64,000 bases of DNA from Lucinisca nassula. Its lineage: Eukaryota; Mollusca; Bivalvia; Lucinida; Lucinidae. A program made the position numbers and the translations under genes. Positions 9,501 through 21,988 of this stretch are shown one piece after another; position 1 is the stretch's first letter, and each line of letters opens with the position of its first letter. The notes below the pieces were generated by a model that was not told where the DNA came from, made no database searches, and saw only the letters and a program-made list of their open reading frames with translations. Location: positions 209,902,138 through 209,966,137 of the forward strand of contig OY757010.1 of NCBI GenBank assembly GCA_963580285.1, written 5' to 3'.

Positions 9501-12500
9501 CCTTGGTGGGAACATTCTATTAAACATAGCTACAAAAAGTGTCCATGCTGGGAACATTCTATTAAACATAGCTACATGAAGTGTCCTTGGTGGGAACAGT
9601 CTGGTAAATACGGCTACAGAAAGAGTCCTTGGTGGGGACATTCTATTAAACATAGCTACAGAAAGTGTCCTTGGTGTGAACAGTTAAATAAACATACGTA
9701 TAGAAAGAGTCCTTGTTGGAAACAGTCTATTAAACATATATACAGAAGTGTCCGTGCTGGAAACAGCCTATTAAACATAGCTACAAAAAGTGTCCATGCT
9801 GGGAACAGTCTATTAAACATAGCTACATGAAGTGTCCTTTGTGGGAACAGTCTGTTAAAAACGGCTACAGAAAGTGTCCTTGGTGGGGACATTCTATTAA
9901 ACATAGCTACAGAAAGTGTCCTTGGTGGGAACAGTCTATTAAACATATACATAGAAGTGTCCGTGCTGGAAACAGCTTTTTTAACATAGCTACAAAAAGT
10001 GTCCATGCTGGGAACAGTCTATTAAACATAACTACATGAAGTGTCCTTGGTGGGAACAATCTGTTAAAAATGGCTTCAGAAGGTGTCCTTGGTGGGAACA
10101 TTCTATTAAACATAGCTACAAAAAGTGTCCATGCTGGGAGCAGTCTATTACACATAGCTACATGAAGTGTCCTTGGTGGGAACAGTCTGTTAAAAACCGG
10201 CTACAGAAAGTGTCCTTGGTGGGGACATTCTATTAAACATAGCTACAGAAAGTGTCCTTGGTGGGAACAGTTTATTAAACATACGTATAAAAAGAGTCCT
10301 TGTTGGAAACAGTCTATTAAACATATATACAGAAGTGTCCGTACTGGAAACAGCCTATTAAACATAGCTACAAAAAGTGTCCATGCTTGGAACAATCTAT
10401 TAAACATAGCTAGATGAAGTGTCTTTGGTGGGAACAGTCTGTTAAAAAATGGCTACAGAAAGTGTCCTTGGTGGGAACATTCTATTAAACATAGCTACAG
10501 AAAGTGTCCTTGGTGGGAACAGTTTATTAAACATACGTATAGAAAGAGTCCTTGTTGGAAACAGTCTATTAAACATATATACAGAAGTGTCCGTGCTGGA
10601 AACAGCCTATTAAACATAGCTACAAAAAGTGTCCATGCTGGGAACAGTCTATTAAACATAGCTAGATGAAGTGTCCTTTGTGGGAACAGTCTGTTAAAAA
10701 CGGCTACTGAAAGTGTCCTTGGTGGGGACATTCTATTAAACATAGCTACAGAAAGTGTCCTTGGTGGGAACAGTTTATTAAACATACGTATAGAAAGAGT
10801 CCTTGTTGGAAACAGTCTATTAAACATATACACAGAAGTGTCCGTGCTGGAAACAGCCTATTTAATATAGCTACAAAAAGTGTCCATGCTGGGAACAGTC
10901 TATTAAACATAGCTACATGAAGTGTCCTTGGTGGGAACAGTCTGTTAAAAATGGCTTCAGAAGGTGTCCTTGGTGGGAACATTCTATTAAACATAGCTAC
11001 AAAAAGTGTCCATGCTGGGAGCAGTCTATTAAACATAGCTACATGAAGTGTCCTTTGTGGGAACAGTCTGTTAAAAACGGCTACAGAAAGTGTCCTTTGT
11101 GGGGACATTCTATTAAACATAGCTACAGAAAGGGTCCTTGGTGGGAACAGTTTATTAAATATACGTATAGAAAGAGTCCTTGTTGGAAACAGTCTATTAA
11201 ACATATATACAGAAGTGTCAGTGCTGGAAACAGCCTATTAAACATAGCTACAAAAAGTGTCCATGCTGGGAACAGTCTATTAAACATAGCTACATGAAGT
11301 GTCCTTGGTTGGAACAGTCAGTTAAAAATGGCTACAGAAAGTGTCCTAGGTGGGATTATTCTATTAAACATAGCTACAAAAAGTGTCCATGCTGGGAACA
11401 TTCTATTAAACATAGCTACATGAAGTGTCCTTGGTGGGAACAGTCTGTTAAAAACGGCTACAGAAAGTGTCCTTGGTGGGGACATTCTATTAAACATAGC
11501 TACAGAAAGTGTCCTTGGTGGGAACAGTTTATTAAACATACGTATAGAAAGAGTCCTTGTTGGAAACAGTCTATTAAACATATATACAGAAGTGTCATTG
11601 CTGGAAACAGTCTATTAAACATACCTACAAAAAGTGTCCATGCTGGGAACAGTCTATTAAACATAGCTACATGAAGTGTCCTTGGTGGGAACAGTCTGTT
11701 AAAAACGGCTACAGAAAGTGTCCTTGGTGGGAACATTCTATTAAACATAGCTACAGAAAGTGTCCTTAGTGGGAACAGTTTATTAAACATACGTATAGAA
11801 AGAGTCCTTGTTGGAAACAGTCTATTAAACATATATACAGAAGTGTCCGTGCTGGAAACAGCCTATTAAACATAGCTACAAAAAGTGTCCATGCTGGGAA
11901 CAGTCTATTAAACATAGCTACATGAAGTGTCCTTGGTGGGAACAATCTGTTATAAATGGCTACAGAAAGTGTCCTTGGTGGGAACATTCTATTAAACATA
12001 GCTACAGAAAGTGTCCTTGGTGAGAAAAGTCTATTAAACATAGCAACAGTAAGTGTCCATGCTTGGAACAGTCTATTAAACATAGCTACAGAAAGTTTGA
12101 TTGGTGGGAACTTCTTATTAAACATATGTATAGAAAGTGTCCTTGTTGGAAACAGTCTATTAAACATACCAACAGAAGTATCCGTGCTGCAAACAATCTA
12201 TTAAAATACCTTCAGAAAGTGTCCTTGGTGTGAACAGTCTATTAACCATATCTACAGAAATGTCCGTGCTGGGAACAATCTATCAAACATACCTACAGAA
12301 AGTGTCCTTGATGGGAACAGTCTATTAAACATAGCTTCAGAAAGTGTCCGTGCTGGGAACAGACTATGAAGCGTACTACAGAAAGTGTCCGTGGTGGGAA
12401 CAGTCTTTTAAATATACCTACAGAAAGTGTCCATGCTGGGACCAGTCTTTTAATGAAAGCTTTAGAAAGTGTCCGTGCTGGAAAATGTCTACTGACCATA

Positions 12501-12706
12501 ACTACGAAAAGTGTCCTTGGTGGGAACAGTCTATTTCACATACCTATATAATTGTCCGGGCTGGGAACAGTCTATAAACATACCTACAGAAGTGTCTGTG
12601 CTTGGAACAGTCTATAAAACATACCTACAGAAAGTGTCCTTGGTGGGAACAGTCTATTAAACATACCTATATAAATTGTCCTTGCTGGGAACAATCTATT
12701 AAAGGA
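6549..12706. repeat. 42-bp satellite array with 251-bp higher-order repeat
   Basis: About 146 head-to-tail monomers, consensus beginning ACAGAAAGTGTCCTTGG and ending CTATTAAACATAGCT. Six monomer types, told apart by words such as GGGGACATT, CAGTTTATT, TTGTTGGAAACAG and CCATGCTGG, recur in order. Five are 42 bp and one is 41 bp, so the higher-order period is 251 bp (GGGACATTC at 6701, 6952 and 7203). Some blocks carry extra monomers. The last 500 bp (about 12190-12706) is more diverged, as expected at an array edge. A monomer of 14 codons leaves three frames stop-free and creates long apparent ORFs on both strands; the 41-bp monomer breaks each of them every unit, so I do not treat them as genes. 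Confidence 0.95.
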
Positions 12707-13793
12707 GTCCATGTATAGAATCCACCAATCGCTAAAAACAATTGCAGGAAATTGTTCAAATGTCTAGTTTGCTTTAAATCATGTATATTAAATAAGGCTA
12801 AAAGGGATGCCCTTTGAGAACCATGAACGCATTCAAAAACGAAAATAGCAGAATCCATTTGTTGTTTGGGCCAGACAAGCTTGTTTCGGCCATCAAGGCC
12901 TCATCAGTAGCCTTAAAAGAAATGCTGAAAACGAGTATCAGCGGTTACGAGTATCAGCGTAAAACGTGGAAAATGACGTTGAAAGTTGACGTTTCGTCAG
13001 AAGAAATTTCCAGTTTAATTTAACGTCATGCGGCAAATTTTGATTACGGATTATTTTGCTCCAGACAAGTGGAAAGTGTATGGATTTGTATGCGGTTTGT
13101 AGCCTGCTTCCACAATAGAATAATTTTTGTCTTTTAGTCAGAATGTTTCTTTTGTAAGGACTAATTGATTCTTTAAATGGACATTTTACTGACTCCTTTG
13201 ATATTCATTTGGGATCACGATACAATAAAAACATCGCTTCGAATTCAACGTTGTTCTTCTTCTTTGTCCTGATGCAAAATAAATAGATGACTTGACGGAT
13301 GCTTTCCCCAGTCCGCCAGCTGGGATTAGTTGTAGGTCTTTTCCCTAGGCTGCCAATATGCTGACTCCTGTATGCTTGACAGTTATCAGCTAGCCGATTG
13401 GGAGTTAGGTGACTTCTTTCGCGGAGGACCGCAACTTACTATTAGTATCAAAATAATTTCAACTATGAAAAGGTTTATTACCAGCAAATATTTTGTCACC
13501 AATACAAACTGGAATAGATTCATAAAACTTTATGTTAGGCATATTTTTATGTATTTTTTAATTGAAATCCTTTAATCAAAATTAAAGTGATTAACCAAAC
13601 TATTGCGAAATATGCAGAGTGTTGATTTTTTTGTTTGTTTTGATTTGTTACGCCCATTGAAAGTCTTATAAATAACTTAGTATGACACGCCAACTATTCA
13701 ACAGAAATGCAATGTCCCCAACACGGACAGTGTGTGCCCACGAAGGACTGTTCCGGACAAGGTCATAGTGTTGCGTGTTGCAATTATATACTG
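12707..13793. other. Unannotated interval
   Basis: AT-rich sequence between the satellite edge and a dead transposase. Short ORFs (for example 12814-13023) show no recognisable domain, splice site or repeat relation. Confidence 0.4.
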
Positions 13794-14249
13794 TAGCATG
13801 GTTTGGGCTGGATAAGCGTGAACGGTACAACTGACTTGTACGTCGTTGAAAACTGAACGTTAATGGCAGTGAAGTACTGTAATGATATTCTTGATGAGTT
13901 TGTGAGACCATATGCAGATGCTATCGGCCCGGACTTTATTCTGATGGACGATAATGCCCGTTCCAACAATGCCAATGTCACTGATTCCTATCTGGAACGT
14001 GAGACAATCGTTCGTATGGACTGGCCTGCTCGGTCATCAGACTTAAATCCGATTGACCTTGCGCGGGACATGCTACACCGTGCTGTTTCAGCCCGACCTG
14101 TGCATCCGAGGACTTTACAGGAGCTCAAAGATGCATTGGTTGCTGAATGAAAGCTGATTCCACAAAATCGGATACAGACTCGGATTACGAGCATGCGCAG
14201 GCGATGCCGTACTGTAATTGGTACCCGTGGACGCCATACACGTTATTAG
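13794..14249 (+). pseudogene. Tc1/mariner-type transposase, C-terminal half, inactivated
   Basis: The conceptual translation shows Tc1 landmarks in order: MVWAG, ISVNGTTDLYVV, AVKYCNDILDEFVRPYA, ILMDDNA (the second catalytic aspartate), RETIVRMDWPARS, DLNPID and then RTLQELKDALVAE, IPQNRIQT and a final GRHTRY. Lesions: a frameshift just after MVWAG, a TGA stop after VVEN, a TGA in place of the usual Trp after VAE, and Asp where the family has the catalytic Glu (NPID for NPIE). The N-terminal DNA-binding half is missing. The young Gypsy element was inserted 120 bp downstream. Confidence 0.85.
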
Positions 14250-14373
14250 GCACGTTTGTCTAAACAAATTTGGAAATTTGTGAAAAATCAGTTGTCCAAA
14301 TTTCTTCGTGTTACGGCAAATTTTGGGGGTGCCAAGACGGTTGCTGCTGTCACGCTTGAATGCAGTACCAGTT

Positions 14374-14585
14374 TATAGTATAGTGAGTAGTTGAATGAGA
14401 CCTTGTGAGAGTCTGTTCGAAGCCGATCAACAATTAATCTAAGCCCCGCCTACTCCATTAGATATGCACAAGCATTCTGAATAGCAGACACTTGTAGTAT
14501 GTATGTCGAGTATGTATGATGTATATTAAACCAGTAGTATAGACTCACACCAGCCTTGTCTTATACTTAACCACTCGACACTACA
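14374..14585 (+). repeat. 5' LTR of the Gypsy element
   Basis: 212 bp, from TATAGTATAGTG to CGACACTACA. The ends TATAGTG and CACTACA form an imperfect terminal inverted repeat; the start is TA rather than the usual TG in both LTRs. Confidence 0.93.
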
Positions 14586-14602
14586 TCTGGCGACGAGGAT
14601 AA
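14586..14602 (+). promoter_or_regulatory. Primer binding site region
   Basis: TCTGGCGACGAGGATAA follows the 5' LTR. The TGG two bases in is the expected complement of a tRNA CCA end. I did not assign the tRNA. Confidence 0.6.
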
Positions 14603-14720
14603 AAGTGTTTTTTAAATCACCTGGATAACGATCTGTGAACATAATAATTTCGTTATTATATGGAATTATTTCTGTTATAACAAACATTGTCAACGCAATG
14701 TTCTGAAAACAAAGCTCATA

Positions 14721-17700
14721 ATGGCTACATCGTTACCAGTGTTTCCCAAATTTGACACAAATGGGGACACTTCCTCACTTGGACATCGGTGGGAGAAATA
14801 TCTCCAAAAGCTTGAAAACTTATTTGTCGGTATGAACATTGACAGTAAGAAAAGACGCAAGGCTCTGTTATTACACTACTCAGGAGACGAGGTATTCGAC
14901 ATCTTCCAAACCTTACCAAATACGGGAGACGAAAGTGGGTACGACGAAACAAAAGAAGCCCTCACAACCTACTTCAAGCCACAAGTCAATGAAGAATTTG
15001 AAATCTTCCAGTTTCGCCAAATGAAACAATTGGAGTCAGAAACGGTGGACGAGTTCGCGACACGCCTTAGGAAAAAAGCGGAGTACTGTAGCTTCACGGA
15101 TAAACCAAGGGAACTTAAATCCCAGATTCTTCAAGGATGTAAATCCGCAAAACTACGACGCAAGGTTCTCCAGGAAAATCTTACCTTGGAAAATATGTTG
15201 TTAGCTGCTAGGACAATGGAACTCGCAAATAATCAGGCAAAAGAAATGGAAAATGGACACTCCAATGACCTCAGTTTTGAACAGACAAATAAACTCAAGT
15301 CCGCGCCGAGCAAAAGAAGGCCCGAGCGTCAAAACAGACATAATCGGAATGTAACTACAGGCCACAAAAGTGTAAAATGCCGTAACTGTGGAGGTGATTT
15401 TCCTCACAAACAAGGCCCCTGTCCTGCAAAAGGGAAGTTTTGCGCATACTGTAAGAAACAGAATCATTTTGTTTCAGTTTGCCTCAAAAAGAAAAGGAAA
15501 GACGGTCGTAAAAATGGACAGTATGGAGTAAAACAAGTCGATCTTGACTCAGTTGTGTGCTCAGACTCGGAAAGTGAAGCCCACGAGTCGGAGAATTCTG
15601 ATTTGGACATTTCATTCGGAATAAAAGTCAATCAGGTGAAAAGAAAACCGCCGAAAACGGACGTTCTTATCAATGGGCTAAAATGCAGACTGCTAGTGGA
15701 TTCAGGTAGTTCAATTAATTTACTGAATGAATCACTTCTTAATAGAATGAAAACACGGCCTGTAATCTCTAAGACAGATACAAAAGCGTATGCGTATGGA
15801 CAAAAACATAAGTTACCGATCAAAGGAAACTTTACAGCGACTGTTGAGACGACTAAGAAAATATCGACAGCAGTGTTCTACATAATAGGTGTAAATAATG
15901 ACTCTTTATTATCATATGACACCTCTGTTCAATTGGATATAATCCCAGAAATAAACTCTGTTCAGGAAGTAAACATAGACAATTCAGCTGGAAATGTGAG
16001 AAATTTGGTCAGACAATATTCGGACCTATTTAAGGGCATCGGAAAGTTGAAAGACACGCAAATTAAGTTACACATCGATGAAACCGTTCAACCTGTGGCG
16101 CAACATCACCGCAGAATTCCGTTTCACATGCGTGAAAGAGTGGAAAATGAATTGGAAAGGCTGGAAAGTTTGGACATTATCGAAAAGGTAGACGGCCCAA
16201 CAGACTGGGTAAGTCCTATTGTTATCGCACCACGGAAAAATGGAGACATTAGAATATGTGTCGATATGAGAAAAGCAAATGAGGCTATCAAACGGGAAAG
16301 ACACATCACACCTACAATCGATGACATCACCGCAAATTTAAATGGAGCAAAGATCTTTACGAAAATTGATATGAATAATGGCTTCCACCAGTGCGAATTA
16401 AGCCCCGAGAGTAGAAACATAACTGTATTCTCCACACACGTAGGACTAAGACGTTATAAACGGCTAAATTATGGAATTTCCGCCTCGCCGGAAATATTTA
16501 ATAATGAAGTAAGAAAGGCTTTAGACGGACTGAGCGGTTGTATCAATATAAGTGATGACATAATTGTTTATGGGAAAGATCAACAAGAGCACGATAGGAA
16601 TTTACAAGCAGTGTTTGAACGCCTAAAATATAAAAACTTGACACTTAACAAAAGCAAGTGTTTATTCAGTCAAAAACAAGTGAAATTCTTTGGCTACATT
16701 TTCTCTGAAAATGGCATTTCAGCTGACCCGGAGATGGTAGAATCCATCAAAAATGCAAAGAAGCCTGCTACGCCCTCGGAAGTCAAGAGTTTTCTTGGAA
16801 TGACAGGGTATGTTTCACGTTTTATTCCCCAATATTCAACCCTTACAGAACCTCTACGGAGACTAACAAGAGAAAATGAACAGTGGTTATGGACTGATGA
16901 GCAGGAAAGTGCATTTCAGACATTAAAAGACAAATTAACAAGTGACACTGTCATGGTCTACTTCGACCCGTCAAAAGATACAGAACTATGGGTAGACGCA
17001 TCGCCAGTAGGTTTAGGAGCAATATTATCCCAGGACAACAAAATTGTTGCTTACGCCAGCCGAGCGCTAAGCCCGGTGGAACAACGTTACTCTCAGACAG
17101 AGAGAGAATGTCTAGCTATAGTGTATGGTGTTGAACATTATCATTTGTTCCTGTTCGGAAAATCATTCACTCTGATCACCGATCATAAACCTCTTACTGC
17201 CATATTTGGCACTGGGAAGTTAAAGAACAAACAACAATCTCTAAGACTTGAACGTTGGAGATTACGTCTTGCTACATACGATTTCAAAGTGACATACAAA
17301 AAAGGTGACCTTATGATATCGGATTATATGAGCCGTCATCCGTTCAATGGCTATTCTGACCACAATTCTACCGAGGATTACGTACGACTCATAGCTTCAA
17401 ATTCAGTACCCAAAGCACTGAATATGTGTGACGTAGCTTCTGCAACACAGCAAGACAAAACATTACAAAATGTAATCTTATCAGTCAAAACGAATCGATG
17501 GAGCAACAAACTGTGTCGGATTAACAGATCTTACGGAGTGTTTTCTAAGGTATCTCATGAACTCACTGTAGTGGAGGTAGATGGACAGGAGATATTATTG
17601 CGAGGATCAAGGTTAGTAATACCACTTAGCTTACAAAATCATGTTGTAAACCTCGCACATGCAGGACACTTGGGAATTGTCAAAACAAAAACTTTGTTAA

Positions 17701-18735
17701 GAGAAAAGGTGTGGTTTCCATTTATTGACTCACTTGTTGAAGAAAAGTGCAAAAACTGTATACCGTGCCTATCTGTGTCAGCACATAACCCATCTGAGCC
17801 AGTAAAAGTCAGTGTATTACCCAATCAGGTTTGGGATGAAGTGTCAATAGACTTTCTCGGACCTATAAATGATACAAACTATGTTCTAGTTGTCATTGAT
17901 GACTATAGCAGATTCCCAATAACAGAGACATTGACATCTCTTACAGCAAAAGCAGTTATCCCGAGGCTAGAACGTATATTTTCCTTATTTGGAATACCCT
18001 CTGTATGCAGGTCAGATTCGGGACCACCCTTCCAAAGTGATGAATTCCGTCAGTTTGCTAAGCGCATGGGATTCAAACACCGTAGGATTACACCGCTACA
18101 TCCGAAAGCAAATAAGTGTAGCAGAACGGTTTATGTCACCATTGCAAAAAGCAATAAAAACAGCTGTAATCGAAGGTCAAGACTATAAACAGGAAATAAA
18201 TAAATTTCTAATGAACTTTCGTGCCTGCCCACATCTCAGTACAGGCATGGCCCCTGGGACAATCATGTTCAACAGACCTGTAAAAACATTTTTGCCACAG
18301 TTTTCGGTAAAACGTAGTGATAAACAAATCCGTAATCGGGACAGAAAAGCTAAGCTAAAACGCAAAGTATATGCGGATCAGAGAACGGGCGCAAAACAGT
18401 CAACGACTAAGCCAGGAGACGCCGTGCTCGTAAAACAGCCTAAAAAGAATAAACTGACCCCGCCCTTTCATCCAAATCCAGGGACAGTCATTCAGAAAAA
18501 GGGTTCGATGTTAACAGCACGCCATGGAGATAAAACGATCACTCGAGATGCATCGCATTTCAAACGGTTATCGGGTACGCTTGCTGGTCAAAGTCTAAGT
18601 GGATCTCGTGAGTCTGGGAATACAGCAAACAAAGGTGCATTTCAGTCACGGGACTTGCCGCAACAAGAGAGGAAAAAACCAGCAAGATTCAAGGATTATG
18701 TGTCAATGTGTAAAACTGTGTTTAACGGGCCATAA
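14721..18735 (+). pseudogene. Gypsy gag-pol polyprotein, one frameshift in integrase
   Basis: The ATG at 14721 has A at -3 and G at +4. The first frame runs to 18188 (1155 residues) and the second continues to TAA at 18733-18735, for about 1337 residues overall. Order: gag (1 to about 220); two zinc knuckles (CRNCGGDFPHKQGPC, atypically spaced, then CAYCKKQNHFVSVC); aspartic protease with D327 in LLVDSGSS; reverse transcriptase (about 460-680) with IDMNNGFHQ and ISDDIIV, catalytic D612-D613; RNase H beginning at LWVDAS (D759); integrase with the HHCC zinc site (H979 to C1013) and catalytic D1044 (SIDFLGP) and D1099 (RSDSGPPF). The third acid, E, in VAERFM at 18124-18126, is in the other frame. 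One surplus base near 18110-18116 separates them, and D-to-E spacing is 35 residues once it is discounted. The rest of the frame is open, so this lesion is probably recent. Confidence 0.93.
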
Positions 18736-19604
18736 TAATGCCCAGAATGTGTAAAATGTGTTAAAAAGGGCCATTTTAATGCCCAGGATGTGTTTAAAGT
18801 GGTTTTAAAGTGATTTTGCATACAAATTTTGCCTCTCTAATTATGTAAATTGATGTTAAGCTTTTCAGCTCATTATCACTATTCCAGTGTTTAGGGGCCG
18901 TAAGGCTACTAGTTTTTATTTTCTGTTTTGTGTTGTTGTTTTTTTTTGTCACTGTGCAATTTTACTTTGTTTCCCCTAAAGAAAAAGGGAACTGGCAAGA
19001 TTTGCATCCAACTGACGCTTTTTAATTTTTGTTCAGTATACAAAAAATTGTCAAACAATTTCAGGATTGATTAATGAGGCTGCATTCTCCAGTTCAGACG
19101 TACTGGAATTTTATTATTGGACAATCCTGTAAGTGCCAAAAGTTAATTTGGAAAACAAACATCTCTCAGCAGGCTGCTTTAACACGGCAGATTATGAATC
19201 AATTGAAACTGTCATTTCCTGCTTAATATGTTTTCATGCATGTTTAGTTTTAATACCATGCTTTGATTGAAATGGCAGACATATAGTTTACAAACAATTA
19301 ACTCGAACCAAAACTGATAGATCTAACCTTCAAAATAATAAACTGTGAGCAGATTTACGTGTTCAGACATTTCGGCTTCAAACAAGCGTGTGAATGAAAT
19401 TTCTGTGACAAACAATATTGTGACTTGCCGTAGAAAAGAGACTTTAAGTCACATGGTTTTGAGAAAGGTATTATCAAAACATTTTCGAACATTAAAACGT
19501 TTTACACTTTCTTTAAAGTAATACTAATGGAGCTTAGAGTGTTAATGTTGTTTACAATCTGCATGTTTGCTCATCATCATTTACGTAATATTCATTCTTT
19601 AAAC
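18736..19604 (+). other. Long 3' non-coding region of the Gypsy element
   Basis: About 870 bp between the pol stop and the PPT without a convincing ORF. It starts with two near-copies of a short phrase (AATGCCCAGAATGTGT and AATGCCCAGGATGTGT). No env-like ORF is visible. Confidence 0.7.
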
Positions 19605-19615
19605 AAAAGGAGGGA
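19605..19615 (+). promoter_or_regulatory. Polypurine tract of the Gypsy element
   Basis: AAAAGGAGGGA directly abuts the 3' LTR start at 19616. Confidence 0.8.
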
Positions 19616-19827
19616 TATAGTATAGTGAGTAGTTGAATGAGACCTTGTGAGAGTCTGTTCGAAGCCGATCAACAATTAATCTAAGCCCCGCCTACTCCAT
19701 TAGATATGTACAAGCATTCTGAATAGCAGACACTTGTAGTATGTATGTCGAGTATGTATGATGTATATTAAACCAGTAGTATAGACTCACACCAGCCTTG
19801 TCTTATACTTAACCACTCGACACTACA
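19616..19827 (+). repeat. 3' LTR of the Gypsy element
   Basis: 212 bp, one substitution from the 5' LTR, followed by the target duplication CAGTT at 19828-19832. Confidence 0.93.
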
Positions 19828-20059
19828 CAGTTGACAAAATTAATCACAAGGTTTTGTGAAAGATACGTTTTCTATCATTATGTATCGAATTTGGATTCAA
19901 GTGATTAATTCAACCAAAAATTATTTTGCATTAAAAAAGTGATCCCTATCAAACTTTGAGTAGTATATCTTCTTATACGGGGTCGGTCATATGTAACATA
20001 TAACATATATGACGATGGAATATTCCACTTAATGAGATTGGAGTTGTCCCTTTCCAATT

Positions 20060-20145
20060 ATATACCCCGGTAAACCTCAGTTTAACTATATAAAGATGGG
20101 GTCTAAAAGTTATATACATGTAGATGTGTTTTCGTGATGACGACA
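20060..20145 (+). mobile_element. Degenerate right end of a palindromic MITE
   Basis: From TATATACCCCGGTAAACCTC to GTGTTTTCGTGATG it aligns with the right third of the complete copies at 31885-32159 and 33111-33392. The central palindrome is missing. The intervals 19833-20059 and 20146-20533 show nothing I can support. Confidence 0.65.
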
Positions 20146-20533
20146 TGAGAGTGAAATGAATTGTCACCGGAGCGGAATATCTCTGCTTATTCGTCTAAAC
20201 ATAGGCTATGTTTACACAGGCGTACTTTCTTCAGGGCAGTCTACATATTGAATCAAATGAACAAGGTAACATGAGCACAGATGACTGCAAGGTGCACTGA
20301 TGATGTCCAAAAGATAAAAGGTAGTGCCCTAAATATGTACCCTAGGCTGGCGGATGAAGGAGCAGTTCGTTCATGAGCCCCATTCTGTCTTGGATACAGC
20401 ACATGCATGACATGGTCCAGTGCTCTACTTCCGCTGGTCCCCATTCCTACGAAGGTGCACCGTTACAACACTTAGCGTCCACACAACAATAAGTGTCACA
20501 TGAACACTAAGCGTCGCGGCTGTTCATAATACA

Positions 20534-20801
20534 ACACGAAAACACGCTTATATAACTCTGACCCCCCTTGAACTCGACTTTTATGTAGTAAAACTGGGGT
20601 TTCCGGGGGTAAACCTTATTTTTCTTATTTCTGCTCTAAAATATAGATTGTGGGTACTCGTTAGAACCGCCTCGATGAGGCGGTTCTAACGAGTGCCCAC
20701 AATTTATATTTTGAGTAGAAATAAGAAAAATATCACAATTTGTCATCATAAAATTTTTATTTTTTTTTCGGCGATAAAGGTGGCAATGTATTTGTATTTG
20801 C
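20534..20801 (-). mobile_element. Palindromic MITE, reverse copy
   Basis: Starts ACACGAAAACACGC (terminal repeat) and contains a 57-bp near-perfect hairpin at 20647-20703. The far side follows the family to about 20801, where the terminal repeat is lost. Related to the copies at 31885, 32724 and 33111. Confidence 0.85.
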
Positions 20802-21138
20802 GCAATGATGTGCGATCCCAACGCTTATTATTCAACTTCAAGGTGCTATTGTTTCACAATTTCATACGTTGACTGCCACTCATCAGAAAGCATTCATATT
20901 TGGACCATCTTTACCCTGCAGGGCCGGCTTTCATGCCATGACTCCTGACCCCAGATCTGATGTCCCGAGATGGGGCTAGACATCAAAATCTTTTTGACAG
21001 TTTGATATATGAACACAAAACTTCAGGATTATGAGTCAGTATACCAAAGCATTGTGTTCATATATAAAAAAGTCTTCATGATATAAGGCAAAATCACTGG
21101 ACCGTGAAATAGGCCCATATTTTTTTTTTTTTTTGGTT

Positions 21139-21327
21139 TTGGTTTTACGGCCCTTTCAAGATTATTTCACTCATATCGAGCCGATCGTTAATCAGAGGTG
21201 GGCGAAAACCGGAGTACCCGGAGAAAAACCACCTGACCTTCCGTTGCAGAACTTGGCGTCTCACATGTGACCCGAGCGAGGCTCGAACCACAGGCCCATA
21301 TCTAAATATATCCAGATGAGAGCAGGT
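21139..21327 (-). mobile_element. tRNA-derived SINE, family C, reverse copy
   Basis: On the minus strand it runs from a tRNA-like B box (TGGTTCGAGCCTCG) through a body shared with 3623-3840 to GGGCCGTAAAAC and an A-rich tail, seen here as a T-rich run at 21121-21141. The interval 20802-21138 has nothing I can support. Confidence 0.75.
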
Positions 21328-21988
21328 CATTTTTGTCCATAGCATGTTAAATTCTGATCAAGACGTGACCACTTTGACCCATAGGGCCATAACATGCCAA
21401 TCACGACAACTGTCGCCTGCTTTGCCGCCTGCCGGTTACCTTGTTTGTCTGTGTGCAAACATATTTTTAAAACGTTTGCAAGAAGATTCAGTAGGCGACA
21501 TAAGCAGAGGACACTTTCAGATGTAGATTTTCTCGGCGCCTTAAGGGTTAATACTTACCGAAAAATTGGACGTTAGTGGTTGATACTGTGATCGACACCA
21601 AATGAACAATAAGTGTTGCGTTCATATGGACACTGAGCGTTTGATGGATAACATTGCACAGCCACAAACGATAAGACGTGCGACAGCGGCGAGGGTTAGG
21701 ATCAGCATGTGCATCAAGCCTACCTGTCCAGTGTCTTTGCGTTTTGCGATGTGAATAGCCCAGAGGCTATAGATGGCCCATGTGAACAGCGAAGACTGCT
21801 CAAACTGCACAGATACGCAGGCTGACCTGAGTTATCGATTTCACACGTTGGAATTTTTTTCGCGCGCTGCGAAACCCGCAACCTCTTGGACCAGTCTCGA
21901 ACGCTGTAAACATTCCCAAAATTGGGGGACGGATATATGACTTCAGACATAACATTTTATGACAGCAAGCCCCAATGTAGCTTTGAAA

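Larger units (their letters stand above)
14374..19827 (+). mobile_element. Near-complete Gypsy (Metaviridae) LTR retrotransposon, 5454 bp
   Basis: Two 212-bp direct repeats bound a PBS-like site, a single gag-pol frame and a PPT. The element is flanked by a perfect 5-bp target duplication, CAGTT (14369-14373 and 19828-19832). The LTRs differ at one position (C versus T in GATATGCACAAGC), so insertion is recent. The RT carries ISDD rather than the common YLDD; this, with the single gag-pol frame, reminds me of the K02A2.6-like group, though a tree would be needed. One frameshift in the integrase makes this copy non-autonomous. Confidence 0.95.

Noticed and set aside
6498..12577. Dozens of ORFs of 60-154 codons on both strands, with 14-residue periodicity
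   Set aside because: They follow from a stop-free 42-bp monomer and are broken every 251 bp by the 41-bp monomer; the same DNA is open in opposite strands.
6549..12706. CRISPR-like array of regular repeats
   Set aside because: There are no unique spacers: repeats are contiguous, and the DNA is eukaryotic.
12814..13023. 69-codon ORF after the 42-bp satellite
   Set aside because: Nothing recognisable, no context, and length expected by chance.
17989..18735. A separate gene downstream of the Gypsy ORF
   Set aside because: It is the frameshifted continuation of the integrase (VAERFM onwards), not an env or an independent gene.
18736..19604. An env gene in the Gypsy element
   Set aside because: The region between the pol stop and the PPT has no long frame, signal peptide or membrane segment.
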